DNA from: an uncultured Endomicrobiia bacterium
GTDB lineage: Bacteria > Elusimicrobiota > Endomicrobiia > Endomicrobiales > Endomicrobiaceae
Reading direction: 5' to 3'
NCBI GenBank assembly: GCA_938040055.1
Contig: CALHWY010000025.1
Coordinates: forward strand, 62,001 to 126,000
DNA length: 64,000 bases
Part shown: piece after piece, positions 8,401-16,532 of the stretch
Position numbering within the stretch: position 1 is the first letter of the stretch
How the letters are laid out: the number at the start of each line of letters is the position of its first letter
Made by a program: the position numbers and the translations under genes
The notes under the pieces: model-generated
Database searches by the model: none
Seen by the model: only the letters and a program-made list of their open reading frames with translations
What the model was told of the DNA's origin: nothing

Positions 8401-11400
8401 CCGACCTCGCCGAAAACGACCGCGCCGGTGTCGTAATCCTCGATTATATTGCCAAATTCATCGGCGCGTTTTCCAAGGCTTTCCATTATCAGCTGCTGCA
8501 AATATTTCGTGAACAGTTTCATTTTCTCGCTATAGGCGATCACGGCGTGATTGTTATATCCGGAAAAATTTATATACCAAACCCAAAGCATTCCCATTAT
8601 CACGGGAATGTTTTCTTCATATTCCGCGCGGGCGAAATGATCATCCATAATATTGGCGCCTTCAAGCATACGGTAAAAATTGTCATAGCCTACAGCGCAG
8701 GCGATGGGAAGTCCGATCGCCGACCATAAAGAATATCTTCCTCCGACGAAATCCCAGAATTCGAACATATTGTCGGTGTCTATTCCGAATTGCGATACTT
8801 TCTCTTTATTGGTGGAAACGGCCGCAAAATGTTTTGAAACTATATAATTGTTCAAAACCCTGTTTATTTCATTTTCATCGCTTAAGAAAGACTGCTCCCA
8901 GGCTTTATACTCTTTTTCGGCGGTTTCGGCTGCGCCGTATTCGTTCCTGAACTCTTTCCTCTTTTTTTCTTTTTCATCGTTCAGAGCACGCGCGCGGACG
9001 CTTTCTTTGTTTTTGAGCTGTGAAAGCATAAAATCTTTGAGCAAAGAGGCGTTTTGCATGGTTTCCTGGGTAGTGAAAGTTTTGGATTCTATTATTACCA
9101 AAGTCGTTTCAGGGTCAACGTTTTTAACGGCCTCAAAAAAAGCCGCGGGATCCACGCTTGAGACAAAACGGATATTAATTCCGCCTTTATAGCTTTCCAG
9201 CGCTTCCGTCACCATTCTGGGGCCGAGATCCGAACCGCCGATGCCGACGCTTATTATGTCTTTTACCGGTTTGCCCGTCGAACCTTTCCATTCGCCTTTT
9301 CTGACTTTGTCCGAAAAAACTTTCATTTTTTCAAGAACCCTTTTAATTTCAGGCATCACGTCTTTGCCGTTAACGTATACGGGCCGGCCGTCAATATTTC
9401 TTAAAGCGGTATGCAGAACCGAGCGCATTTCCGTCCAGTTCCATGTGCCGCCGGACATAATCTTTTCTATCGCTTCTTTAACCCCGGAAGCTTTCGCCAG
9501 CTCCATAAGAAGCGTCATCGTCTCTTCGTCTATGGCGTTTTTTGAAAAGTCTATGGTAAGATCTTCAAGCTTTTTTGTAAACTTTTCGGCTCTGCGCGGA
9601 TCACGGACGAAAAGCTCTTTCATGGTGACTTTGCTCATTTTTTTACGGTGAGCGGCAAGAGCTTTCCATTCTTTTGTGTCGGTAAGTTTTTTGTAATCCT
9701 CTTTTCCGGCTTCACGCATTTCTTCAAAATACTTTTTTCCGACGGCTTTTATCTTATTTTTTATCTCCGCGCTGCCGGCAAAAGCATCCGATTCCAAAAT
9801 TTCCGGATTATTTACGATAAAAGCCGGAATGCTTTCGGCGCTTATATCCGAGTCCGCAAAACGCTTTACAATCATATCGTATTGTCCGGGATTGTTCTTT
9901 TTTTCATTTTCGAGCACGGCGCGTATGCCGGCTTCCGTATTTTTTAAGAAAGCCGCATTATTTCCTGCATGCACGGACACATTGACAAAAGGAACCAAAA
10001 ACACGGCGGCGGCAATCAGGGCTCCGGTCAAAACGGGGCTTGCGGCAAAGAAAAGCGCAGCCGCTATTATGTAAGCGGAACCTAAAACGGCCAGATTGGT
10101 AAAGAAAGAAAGAGTGTACGCCGCGCTCAGCTTGGACAATCTTTCTTTATCGTCCGTCTTCGCCGCATCGTCAAAATGCATATCGACGAATTTTTTAGGC
10201 GCGAATGTCATAGTAAAGAAATTATGCCTTCCCTCGTGCAAAGCGACCGCCACGCTTCTGAGAGTCAGAGGATTTTTAAATATTCTTGCGAGAAAACCGA
10301 CCCATTTTTTATTTCTTATGGAATTCCACGTATCGCGCATTTCAAGCATGGAATTCGTCATGGGAACGCTGTCGAGACTTTCCACCGCCGGAAGCCTGCC
10401 TTTTTCCAGAAACTCCAAAGAAGCGCCGCCGCCCGTGGAAACATGGCTCATTTTGCCGGCAACGCCCGACTTGTTTGCCGCCGACACGGAGTCCCCGCCT
10501 CCGACTATGGTGACAGCTTCGTTTTCTTCGGTGGCTTCCGCCATGGCTTGGGCTATCTTATAAGTTCCCTCCGCCAGTTCTCCGACTTCAAATATTCCCA
10601 TAGGCCCGTTCCAGAGAACCGTTTTCGCCTGTCTTATTTTTTCGCCGTACATTTCGGCTGTTTTTTCCCCTATATCGGCTCCCATATATCCGTCTTCTAT
10701 GGAAACGCCTTCGGTATTGCGCAGGCCGTTGCCCTCAACGAGCGCAAAATTTTTAAAATCCACCGTTCCGGCTCTGACCACTTTATGATCCAGCGGAAGA
10801 ACTATGGATTTTCCCATGGCTTCGGCTTTTGCAAGCAGTTCTCTTGCAAGATTTATATTTTCTTCATCGGCCAGAGAGCTTCCTATATTCACGCCGCGGG
10901 CGGCTAGGAAAGAATATGCCATAGCTCCGCCGATAATTATGGTGTCGAGTTTCTCAAGAAGAGAATTTATGACCCCTATTTTGTCTTTCACTTTCGACCC
11001 GCCTATCACCGCGACGGACGGGCTTTCGGGATTTCTGAGTTTTTCCCCGAGAAATTCTGTTTCTTTGGTGACAAGGATTCCCGCGACCGATTTGCTTACG
11101 TGTTTTGTTATGGCGACGGTTGAACCGTGCGCTCTGTGGGCCGCCCCGAAAGCGTCCATAACAAAAACCGCGTCGCTTCCCACGGTATCGGCAAGCATTT
11201 TTCCGAAAGAATCTATTTTTGCGGATTTTTCCGCCCCCGAAGCGTTCAATCCTTCTTCGCCGGGATGAAAACGCACGTTTTCAAGCATGAGTATTTCGCC
11301 GTCTTTCAAAGAGTCCACGGCTTCTTTGGCTTTTTCTCCGACGGTTTCGCCGACGAATTTTATCGGTTTTCCCAAAAGAGCGCTTGCGCGTTCCGCTATG

Positions 11401-14400
11401 GGGGCAAGCGACAGTTCGGGATTGACTTTTCCGTCAGGCCTTCCGAAATGGGACATCAGAACAACTCTTCCGCCTCTTTCGGTTATGTATCTGACGGTAG
11501 CAAAGCTTGCCAATATTCTAGTATCGTCGTCCGCCGGAACATTATAATCAACCCTGACTATATAGTTCTTTCCCGGAACTATCCCGATGTCTTCTATCGT
11601 TTCGGTTCTTCTTTCCTCCGTCCGGGCTTGCTGTTTTGAAGACAGACCCGGTTCGGAATTAAGAATATTTTTTCCTTCGGATATAATATTTTTTGTCAGT
11701 TCTTCGCTATCGGTTTCGGCATATACTTTTACCAGAGGTTCGGTTCCGGAAAGACGCATTATTATCAGCACTTTCGGGTTTGAAGTAAATATTTGTATGC
11801 CTTCAAAAGAAGTCCCCACTATTTTTTCAATTCTTTCGATCTTAAAATCTCCGCTAAAGCGTTCGAACTGTTTTATAAAAGCTTCCCGGACGGCTTTATT
11901 GCCGGCGACCGCCTCAAGATAGGCGCCTTTTTCCGATAAATCGCTCATGCTTTCAAACTTCACGCTTTCCATCTTCTTCTGCGGCATCCATCCGAGAACC
12001 TCATCCGAATATATGCGCTTTAAAGTGCTTTCTATGGTTTCTTCCGTGTCTATGGCTAGAGAAGCCGAACCGAAAGTCGCCACCAAGCCGTCTTTGTCAA
12101 GCGTTAATCCGCCAACCACGACCGCTCCGGACTCTTCCGCCCCCATGGTTATTACTTCGGGATTTGCGTCTTTGGCTTCTTTCAATACTTCCGCTATCCA
12201 TTTGAAGCCTATGTTCGTCCTTATTATTTTTATATCCACAAGACCGGGATATCGCCGCTCGAAATGCTTTTTTAAAAGTTCCAGCGCGCCGGTCGTGGCA
12301 AGATTGGGAACTATCACCACTTCCTGCTTTTTACCCGTCTGCCGGGCCGTCTGAACGGCTTTTTCAAGCAGCCTGTACTGGTTGTAAATTATTATTTCGT
12401 CCGTGGTAAAAGTTTTTCCGTTTTCGATCACCGCCATTCTGTCTCCATCGGGATCAGTGGCGAGACCGTATACAAAAGCTCCCGGATTTTCTTTTTTTAC
12501 CGCTTCCACTCTCTCTTTAAGCATCGCGGTGTTTTTATCCGGGTTAGGATCTTCGCCGCCGAAAGTGGGATCGAATTCATCGTTTATTATCTCATAGTTT
12601 TCTATGCCCAAAGCTTTCATTATTTCTTCATAATATTTCGGAGTGGTTCCGCTTTTTACGTCGGCCACGAAAAAGAAATTTTTAGCTTTCTCTTTAAAAG
12701 CGTCGAAATCGGCCTCATTTTTTATATTAAACTGCCTTTTAAACATCTCAATATAAGCCGATACATATTCAGCCATTAAATCGTCTTTTATCGCGATATT
12801 TCCGGAGTTAAAGCCGCTTTCCGGATTTTCATATTTTATTTTTATCCGGCCAGCGGATATTTCTCCCATTTTATTCTCTATCGCAGAGGTTATATCGCTT
12901 CCGGCCTGTCCCCCGAAAGGCTCGTTGACTTTTATCCCGTCATATTCGAAAGGATTATGACTGGCCGTTATATTTACCGCCAAATCATATTCTTCGCCCC
13001 GCGTCGCGCCCAAAAGCCATGAAATCGCCGGCGTAGGAGTGTCAACGGAGCTCAATACCGCTTCCACCCCGTTTGCGGCGAAAACGGCGGACATGGTTTC
13101 CGCAAATTCTTTGGACATAAATCTCGTGTCATACCCCACGAATATTTTCGCTTTTTCCCTGTTTTTAAGGCCGCCTTCGGCTTTTGCCGCGGCAAAACGC
13201 TCTTTGGCCACTTCCGCTATCGCCTGAGCGTTTACCAAAATATGCACATAATTCAGCCTGGCTCCGAACTCCGCCCTGTAGCCGGCCGTTCCGTATTTCA
13301 TAGCATTTAACGTTTTTTCCTCATCGGACAAAGCGTTTTTCTCAGCAAACATATCCGTTATTTCCCGCACGGTCATGCCGTCCGCCGAAAAATCCGAACC
13401 GCTCCCTAAAATGGAATACTGTTTCCACAGTCTGTCTATAACGGAAGAATCCTTATTCGCTTTTTCGTACTGCCTTTTCATGGCAGCCAGAAATCCGTAG
13501 GCCGGATTATTGCCGATAAATTTCCTTAACGCTTCGGAAGCCGCGTCCGGAGCCTGTCCGCGCACATCATTATTTTCATCCTGCCGGCGCGCCCGGGCGG
13601 GATATTTGTCGTATAAATCAAGAGTTTTTTCGCTTATGGGAATAAATTCGTCCAAAAATCCGGCCGCAAACAAAAGTTTTTCGAAAGCCGGCATATTGCC
13701 GTTCTTAAAGTCTTCGGTCCTCAAATACTTTTTTAATGTCGCCGACTGCCATTGTTCGCCGTATTTTGCGACTTCAGGATTATCCGAGAGTATCTTGTCG
13801 TCAAAACCGTAGCGCTCCGTCATTTCAAAGCTTGCTCCGTTTACCGAGTCGATATCTAAAAATATATTGTTTTCCGCAGCCCAGTTTATTATATTGACTC
13901 CCGCGGCATACATTTTAGGGATAAAAACGCCGGAACCGAAATCAAAAGAGCTTATTTTAAGAACTTTTCCGAAATTTTCCGCAAATTTTTTCATTTCGGC
14001 AAGGGTAAACTGTCTTGATAAATCCGAGGCCCCGGATTTATCTTCCTCAGTCAAATATTTATTTTTAACGGATATTTTGCCGTCGGAATTTTTACGCACC
14101 TCAATAAAAGGCTCGGAATATTTCCCGTCGCTTGAATTTATGGAAACTTCTCCGGCGGCCGCATCGTAAGAAAATACGCGTTCGCCTCCCATAGCGGCGT
14201 TTAAATTGTCGATTAATACTCCGATATTTTCAAAATCCGCGTTTTCCAGTTCTCCGGCGGCCGAAATAAATAATTTCACCGCCATGCGTTTAGCTCCGGT
14301 CAAATTGCCGGAAGCGCCGTGCGAAACTATCTGCGAAAACAGCGACAGCGCCAGGCTCTGCGAGAAAATCTTAGCCTGCTCCGAAGCCTCCCGTTCATAT

Positions 14401-15944
14401 TTTGCCAATGTGCTTTCGACATTTCCGGAAACCGAAGGAGTTATCACGATAAAGGAAACTTTTTTGCCGGCAAGAAGCTCGGTCAGACCTTTGCTGTGAT
14501 ATCCCCCCGTAACGCATACGATGATATTCTTTTTATTTTCCAGCATGGCGGAAGCGCTTTCTTTTGTGACGGGAACCGGCAGGGTTCCGGATTTAAGAAC
14601 GGCGCTTTTTTCTATCTGTTTTATGAATATTTCGTTTCTGTTGTCGTTTATCTCATAATATTCGTTTAAAAAGGCGAAATCTTCCTGAAGCTCCCGCATG
14701 GTTTTATTATGAAAAGAATATTTGTTCCAGAGAGTCACAAACCTGTCAAAGCTTCCTTTCAAATAAGCGTAGTCGTCCGCGGAAATTGAGGTTTTAAGAT
14801 AGTCGCAGAAATACAAAAAGAAATCGCTTAGAAACGAGATTTCCAGCTCGTTTTTACCGGAGGAAAGCGCTATTCTTATCTCTTGGACGAGAAATCTTTC
14901 TTCCGCGATAAGATCGACCGGGTTTATCTGTTTCGCCCTGCTTGTCACTTCTATATATTTTGCGATTCCCGGAGAAAAATGTTTGTTTTTAAAATCTTCC
15001 GGCATTTTGGACAGATAAGAAACAAGCTGGTACATATCCTGAAAATTGCCTGTCTGTTCCAGAATTTTTTTATACTCGGAAAAACTCACGGATTCTTTAA
15101 GAGCGGCTACAAGCTTATTCAAATCTTTATTGATCTTTTTAACGTTGAGAGAATCCTGAAGCTTATAGCTGTGCAAAAGCAGGCATATATTCGGATAATC
15201 GCTCATATCCATAGGCATAAGCGTGCCGTAGGTATCGTGAGACTGATCGGAATTTTTCTTCAGATAGTTAAAAAGCAGAGTATAGTATTTGGCGGAAGAG
15301 ATTTTGCCTTCCTTGTGTTTTTTTACGAGTTTTGAAAGTTTTTTGTTGCGGGCGTTAAAATATTTTGCCTGAAAAAAATCCAGTTCTTTCTGCAGAGCCG
15401 CAAGCGCATTGTCATAATATTGCTGTTTGCCCAGCAAAGATCCCAGCCTTTGCACATTCGCCTTGTGGATCTTTTCATCTTCAAGCCCGAGCAGGAAATT
15501 GTTTTTGTCATTGAGAGCGGAATAATATTCGACTCCCGTTATGGTGCCGGACTCCAGAAGATTGTCCAAGGCCTGCCGCCCCAAATATCCGTTTTTCATG
15601 TCGGAAAGCCATTTGGTGCTGACTTTGCCGTAAGCTCCTTCGACAAAAACGCTGTCCACACCGTATTTTTTGACCATAATGTCTATAACCGCGCTGATAT
15701 TTCTCTGCACTTCCGGATGCATGTGGAAGTCCTGGACATTTAAAACCGCCGTGTCGCCCCCGTAATCGGCAACGGAAGTAACCTGGGCATAACTTCCGAA
15801 CGAATTGTCGGCGGGTTTGTCCGAGAAAGAAATATTATTCGCTATCTCCGAAGGAGTGGCAACGGCGGAAGCTATGTCGGGAAAAATGACGGAAAATAAA
15901 AACACTGCGGACACAAAAACGGAAAAACTCTTTTTTAACAGCAT
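5493..15944 (-). CDS. Giant exported fusion protein: TraB/ChaN-like domain, phosphoglucomutase, phosphoglycerate kinase, HEGRH-membrane module, glucose-6-phosphate isomerase, long C-terminal tail
   Basis: The product is 3483 residues. Residues 1-30 look like a signal peptide (MLLKKSFSVF..., ending IASAVA). Residues 65-500 have QDFHMHPE (71-78), VEGAYG (101-106) and GGYHSKG (about 480), resembling TraB/ChaN-type hydrolases. About 880-1425 is a full phosphohexomutase: TASHNP with Ser995, DPDGDR (about 1160), GAEESG (about 1269), RLSGTEP (about 1397). About 1448-1852 is a full phosphoglycerate kinase: RVDYNVP, SHFGRPDG, WNGPMGIFE, GGGDS. HEGRH follows at 1903-1907, then two membrane segments (1940-1987). 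About 2108-2681 is a full glucose-6-phosphate isomerase (VGIGGSDLGP, GEVGPDSQHSFFQQ) with a charged insert near 2310-2370. Two more membrane segments lie at about 2801-2847, then about 640 unrecognised residues ending in LAAA. ATG 15944 is chosen because the signal peptide starts there; the frame opens eight codons earlier. Confidence 0.93.
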   Translation of the reverse strand: MLLKKSFSVFVSAVFLFSVIFPDIASAVATPSEIANNISFSDKPADNSFGSYAQVTSVADYGGDTAVLNVQDFHMHPEVQRNISAVIDIMVKKYGVDSVFVEGAYGKVSTKWLSDMKNGYLGRQALDNLLESGTITGVEYYSALNDKNNFLLGLEDEKIHKANVQRLGSLLGKQQYYDNALAALQKELDFFQAKYFNARNKKLSKLVKKHKEGKISSAKYYTLLFNYLKKNSDQSHDTYGTLMPMDMSDYPNICLLLHSYKLQDSLNVKKINKDLNKLVAALKESVSFSEYKKILEQTGNFQDMYQLVSYLSKMPEDFKNKHFSPGIAKYIEVTSRAKQINPVDLIAEERFLVQEIRIALSSGKNELEISFLSDFFLYFCDYLKTSISADDYAYLKGSFDRFVTLWNKYSFHNKTMRELQEDFAFLNEYYEINDNRNEIFIKQIEKSAVLKSGTLPVPVTKESASAMLENKKNIIVCVTGGYHSKGLTELLAGKKVSFIVITPSVSGNVESTLAKYEREASEQAKIFSQSLALSLFSQIVSHGASGNLTGAKRMAVKLFISAAGELENADFENIGVLIDNLNAAMGGERVFSYDAAAGEVSINSSDGKYSEPFIEVRKNSDGKISVKNKYLTEEDKSGASDLSRQFTLAEMKKFAENFGKVLKISSFDFGSGVFIPKMYAAGVNIINWAAENNIFLDIDSVNGASFEMTERYGFDDKILSDNPEVAKYGEQWQSATLKKYLRTEDFKNGNMPAFEKLLFAAGFLDEFIPISEKTLDLYDKYPARARRQDENNDVRGQAPDAASEALRKFIGNNPAYGFLAAMKRQYEKANKDSSVIDRLWKQYSILGSGSDFSADGMTVREITDMFAEKNALSDEEKTLNAMKYGTAGYRAEFGARLNYVHILVNAQAIAEVAKERFAAAKAEGGLKNREKAKIFVGYDTRFMSKEFAETMSAVFAANGVEAVLSSVDTPTPAISWLLGATRGEEYDLAVNITASHNPFEYDGIKVNEPFGGQAGSDITSAIENKMGEISAGRIKIKYENPESGFNSGNIAIKDDLMAEYVSAYIEMFKRQFNIKNEADFDAFKEKAKNFFFVADVKSGTTPKYYEEIMKALGIENYEIINDEFDPTFGGEDPNPDKNTAMLKERVEAVKKENPGAFVYGLATDPDGDRMAVIENGKTFTTDEIIIYNQYRLLEKAVQTARQTGKKQEVVIVPNLATTGALELLKKHFERRYPGLVDIKIIRTNIGFKWIAEVLKEAKDANPEVITMGAEESGAVVVGGLTLDKDGLVATFGSASLAIDTEETIESTLKRIYSDEVLGWMPQKKMESVKFESMSDLSEKGAYLEAVAGNKAVREAFIKQFERFSGDFKIERIEKIVGTSFEGIQIFTSNPKVLIIMRLSGTEPLVKVYAETDSEELTKNIISEGKNILNSEPGLSSKQQARTEERRTETIEDIGIVPGKNYIVRVDYNVPADDDTRILASFATVRYITERGGRVVLMSHFGRPDGKVNPELSLAPIAERASALLGKPIKFVGETVGEKAKEAVDSLKDGEILMLENVRFHPGEEGLNASGAEKSAKIDSFGKMLADTVGSDAVFVMDAFGAAHRAHGSTVAITKHVSKSVAGILVTKETEFLGEKLRNPESPSVAVIGGSKVKDKIGVINSLLEKLDTIIIGGAMAYSFLAARGVNIGSSLADEENINLARELLAKAEAMGKSIVLPLDHKVVRAGTVDFKNFALVEGNGLRNTEGVSIEDGYMGADIGEKTAEMYGEKIRQAKTVLWNGPMGIFEVGELAEGTYKIAQAMAEATEENEAVTIVGGGDSVSAANKSGVAGKMSHVSTGGGASLEFLEKGRLPAVESLDSVPMTNSMLEMRDTWNSIRNKKWVGFLARIFKNPLTLRSVAVALHEGRHNFFTMTFAPKKFVDMHFDDAAKTDDKERLSKLSAAYTLSFFTNLAVLGSAYIIAAALFFAASPVLTGALIAAAVFLVPFVNVSVHAGNNAAFLKNTEAGIRAVLENEKKNNPGQYDMIVKRFADSDISAESIPAFIVNNPEILESDAFAGSAEIKNKIKAVGKKYFEEMREAGKEDYKKLTDTKEWKALAAHRKKMSKVTMKELFVRDPRRAEKFTKKLEDLTIDFSKNAIDEETMTLLMELAKASGVKEAIEKIMSGGTWNWTEMRSVLHTALRNIDGRPVYVNGKDVMPEIKRVLEKMKVFSDKVRKGEWKGSTGKPVKDIISVGIGGSDLGPRMVTEALESYKGGINIRFVSSVDPAAFFEAVKNVDPETTLVIIESKTFTTQETMQNASLLKDFMLSQLKNKESVRARALNDEKEKKRKEFRNEYGAAETAEKEYKAWEQSFLSDENEINRVLNNYIVSKHFAAVSTNKEKVSQFGIDTDNMFEFWDFVGGRYSLWSAIGLPIACAVGYDNFYRMLEGANIMDDHFARAEYEENIPVIMGMLWVWYINFSGYNNHAVIAYSEKMKLFTKYLQQLIMESLGKRADEFGNIIEDYDTGAVVFGEVGPDSQHSFFQQLHMGTGVVPIDFITFLTDPSSDEAAKYGDKELAERAKESYRMLIANYLAQMQALAFGRDDAEVRAKIEKSKAETAEAWRRAGKSEAEIAAEMERLDRLVAQKQFDGNRPSNAILLKELNPKNLGMLIALYEHITLVQSVIWRINAYDQWGVELGKEKAGNLLPAIRGQEQSGDDMDSSTQSLLKIVREAQRENEKGGQAIMERNYPKVFASLIEGNSALGTVLRMFKIELPVARSNAADFIKGHIETDKSAAGDFSYAVSKAYELRTALMRSWVYRTFTALLFATAAFMIMPSVATGITAAIVGSFLGFIFSFINAELLAGFKSAKKYLSIDYKFVRNLKSELGKYSPKMSEKEMAEADHLEAVIINAMPENPQEMGFKNTGLKTAEGKTIWAGKKSGRLVIFADSSDFAGIALSVTDVIPAVLSKKGDGFEISAIAVDEAAGLSKNMNYLGDLLVIRKSYYDELLSLAGYDVKIAGERIRNEREAGKNAAARNFVMDLSGMDLTDAKIKDIARALSGYNKAGNAQIAIPYSFLEKLAAGRFEMENAGKVTDNNEKTRRKEEIKKKILAEWSGAGLRVFAVMDENTENAYNMKAKFIEYGFAGYIERAEGKVKTFRDYTSDADYPAAEISGFASRNELMRQIENSRSDAVKIVNLWNFSELLTGDENDIAAKILEISNMFGRNITKLFKKTVNEQYVTQAVLDLDISAIVDIDKAEMEVLHENIAMAETALSAVNNAEINNMGQQAVDRAKSEAEAAVREALAALMKIPVGKSIELNMLNMEISENTAEADMEKVRYAFLKTVAQKAKAKADLYAASPLGLEDKELERLFIKSALSQYAVDRNIIIELERDLQVPLPNIDPLTGKAEELSASDAEDVALMENNTMVSALSGQSPVMSAREAYDAVAVRAKELALRDGVAAATIYEMILLYAERKTDTAIKEKSLAIDTKSLTAMLAAA

Positions 15945-15957
15945 TGCAGCCCCCCCA

Positions 15958-15990
15958 TAAAAAAACACGGCATTTTAAAAATACCGTGTT
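15958..15990 (-). terminator. Strong intrinsic terminator/attenuator in front of the giant gene
   Basis: On the minus strand an ACACGG...CCGTGT hairpin, extended by an ATTTT/AAAAT stem, is followed directly by seven T residues. The stop codon of the preceding small exported protein lies inside the hairpin. The T-run touches the first in-frame ATG of the giant gene. It therefore ends the upstream transcript and may limit read-through into the giant gene. Confidence 0.85.
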
Positions 15991-16490
15991 TTCGGATTAT
16001 TAAATATGATAAGCGCCGGATTAGGCACGCTTCCTTTATATAAAGCGCTCAAAAACAACATAAAAACCGATATGACAAACGCCGAGACAGCCCTAAACCC
16101 CTCAAAAGGCTCCGACGCTTTCGCGCCGGAATAAGAAGCCTGGGGCCCAAAAAACCGTATTGCGCTTTTGGTAAAAACGTACTTTTGCGGGCTTTGCCCG
16201 TAATGCGTCGTTTTATAATTTTCTTTTATCGCGCACAATCCCTGCGCGTAAGAAGCGAAAAAGCAAATATCTTCCCTGAAAGTCACATATACTTTAGAGC
16301 ATATGCCGTAAAATCTTGAAGACAGCTGTTTGAAAGAATAATTGTTTATTATATCGCTTTTTGAAACGCGGGTTTGGGCGGAAGCGTTTTTTGAGATTTC
16401 CAAAGCCGCAAAAATGCCGGAATAAGCCTGCGCGATATTTACGGAGAGAAGAAATATAATGATAAACGAAGCAAATTTTTTCATTCTCAT
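15975..16490 (-). CDS. Small exported protein of unknown function upstream of the giant gene
   Basis: No family recognised. The 171-residue product starts MRMKKFASF with a hydrophobic signal sequence (IIIFLLSVNIAQAYS, possible cleavage after AQA). A polar middle follows with several Cys (GICSKVY, EDICFF, GLCAIKE). A second hydrophobic segment lies near the C-terminus (AVSAFVISVFMLFLSALY), so the protein could be periplasmic with a C-terminal membrane anchor. The ATG at 16490 is chosen because a consensus promoter ends six bases upstream, leaving no room for a longer protein or a Shine-Dalgarno site. ATG 16484 is the alternative. The gene ends inside a strong terminator, so it is probably monocistronic, although the giant gene follows immediately. 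Confidence 0.6.
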   Translation of the reverse strand: MRMKKFASFIIIFLLSVNIAQAYSGIFAALEISKNASAQTRVSKSDIINNYSFKQLSSRFYGICSKVYVTFREDICFFASYAQGLCAIKENYKTTHYGQSPQKYVFTKSAIRFFGPQASYSGAKASEPFEGFRAVSAFVISVFMLFLSALYKGSVPNPALIIFNNPKTRYF

Positions 16491-16496
16491 ACTCAA

Positions 16497-16525
16497 ATAA
16501 TAAATGTTAAAAATAAGCAAGTCAA
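16497..16525 (-). promoter_or_regulatory. Promoter abutting the small exported protein gene (leaderless arrangement)
   Basis: On the minus strand, TTGACT (16525-16520), a 17-base spacer and TATTAT (16502-16497) are followed by only six bases before the ATG at 16490. Transcription would start at or very near the start codon. Confidence 0.7.
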
Positions 16526-16532
16526 CCCTATT

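Noticed and set aside
5947..15743. Numerous 60-240-codon plus-strand frames opposite the giant gene
   Set aside because: All are antisense to coding sequence with intact enzyme motifs; their translations are low-complexity Ser/Phe/Ala-rich.
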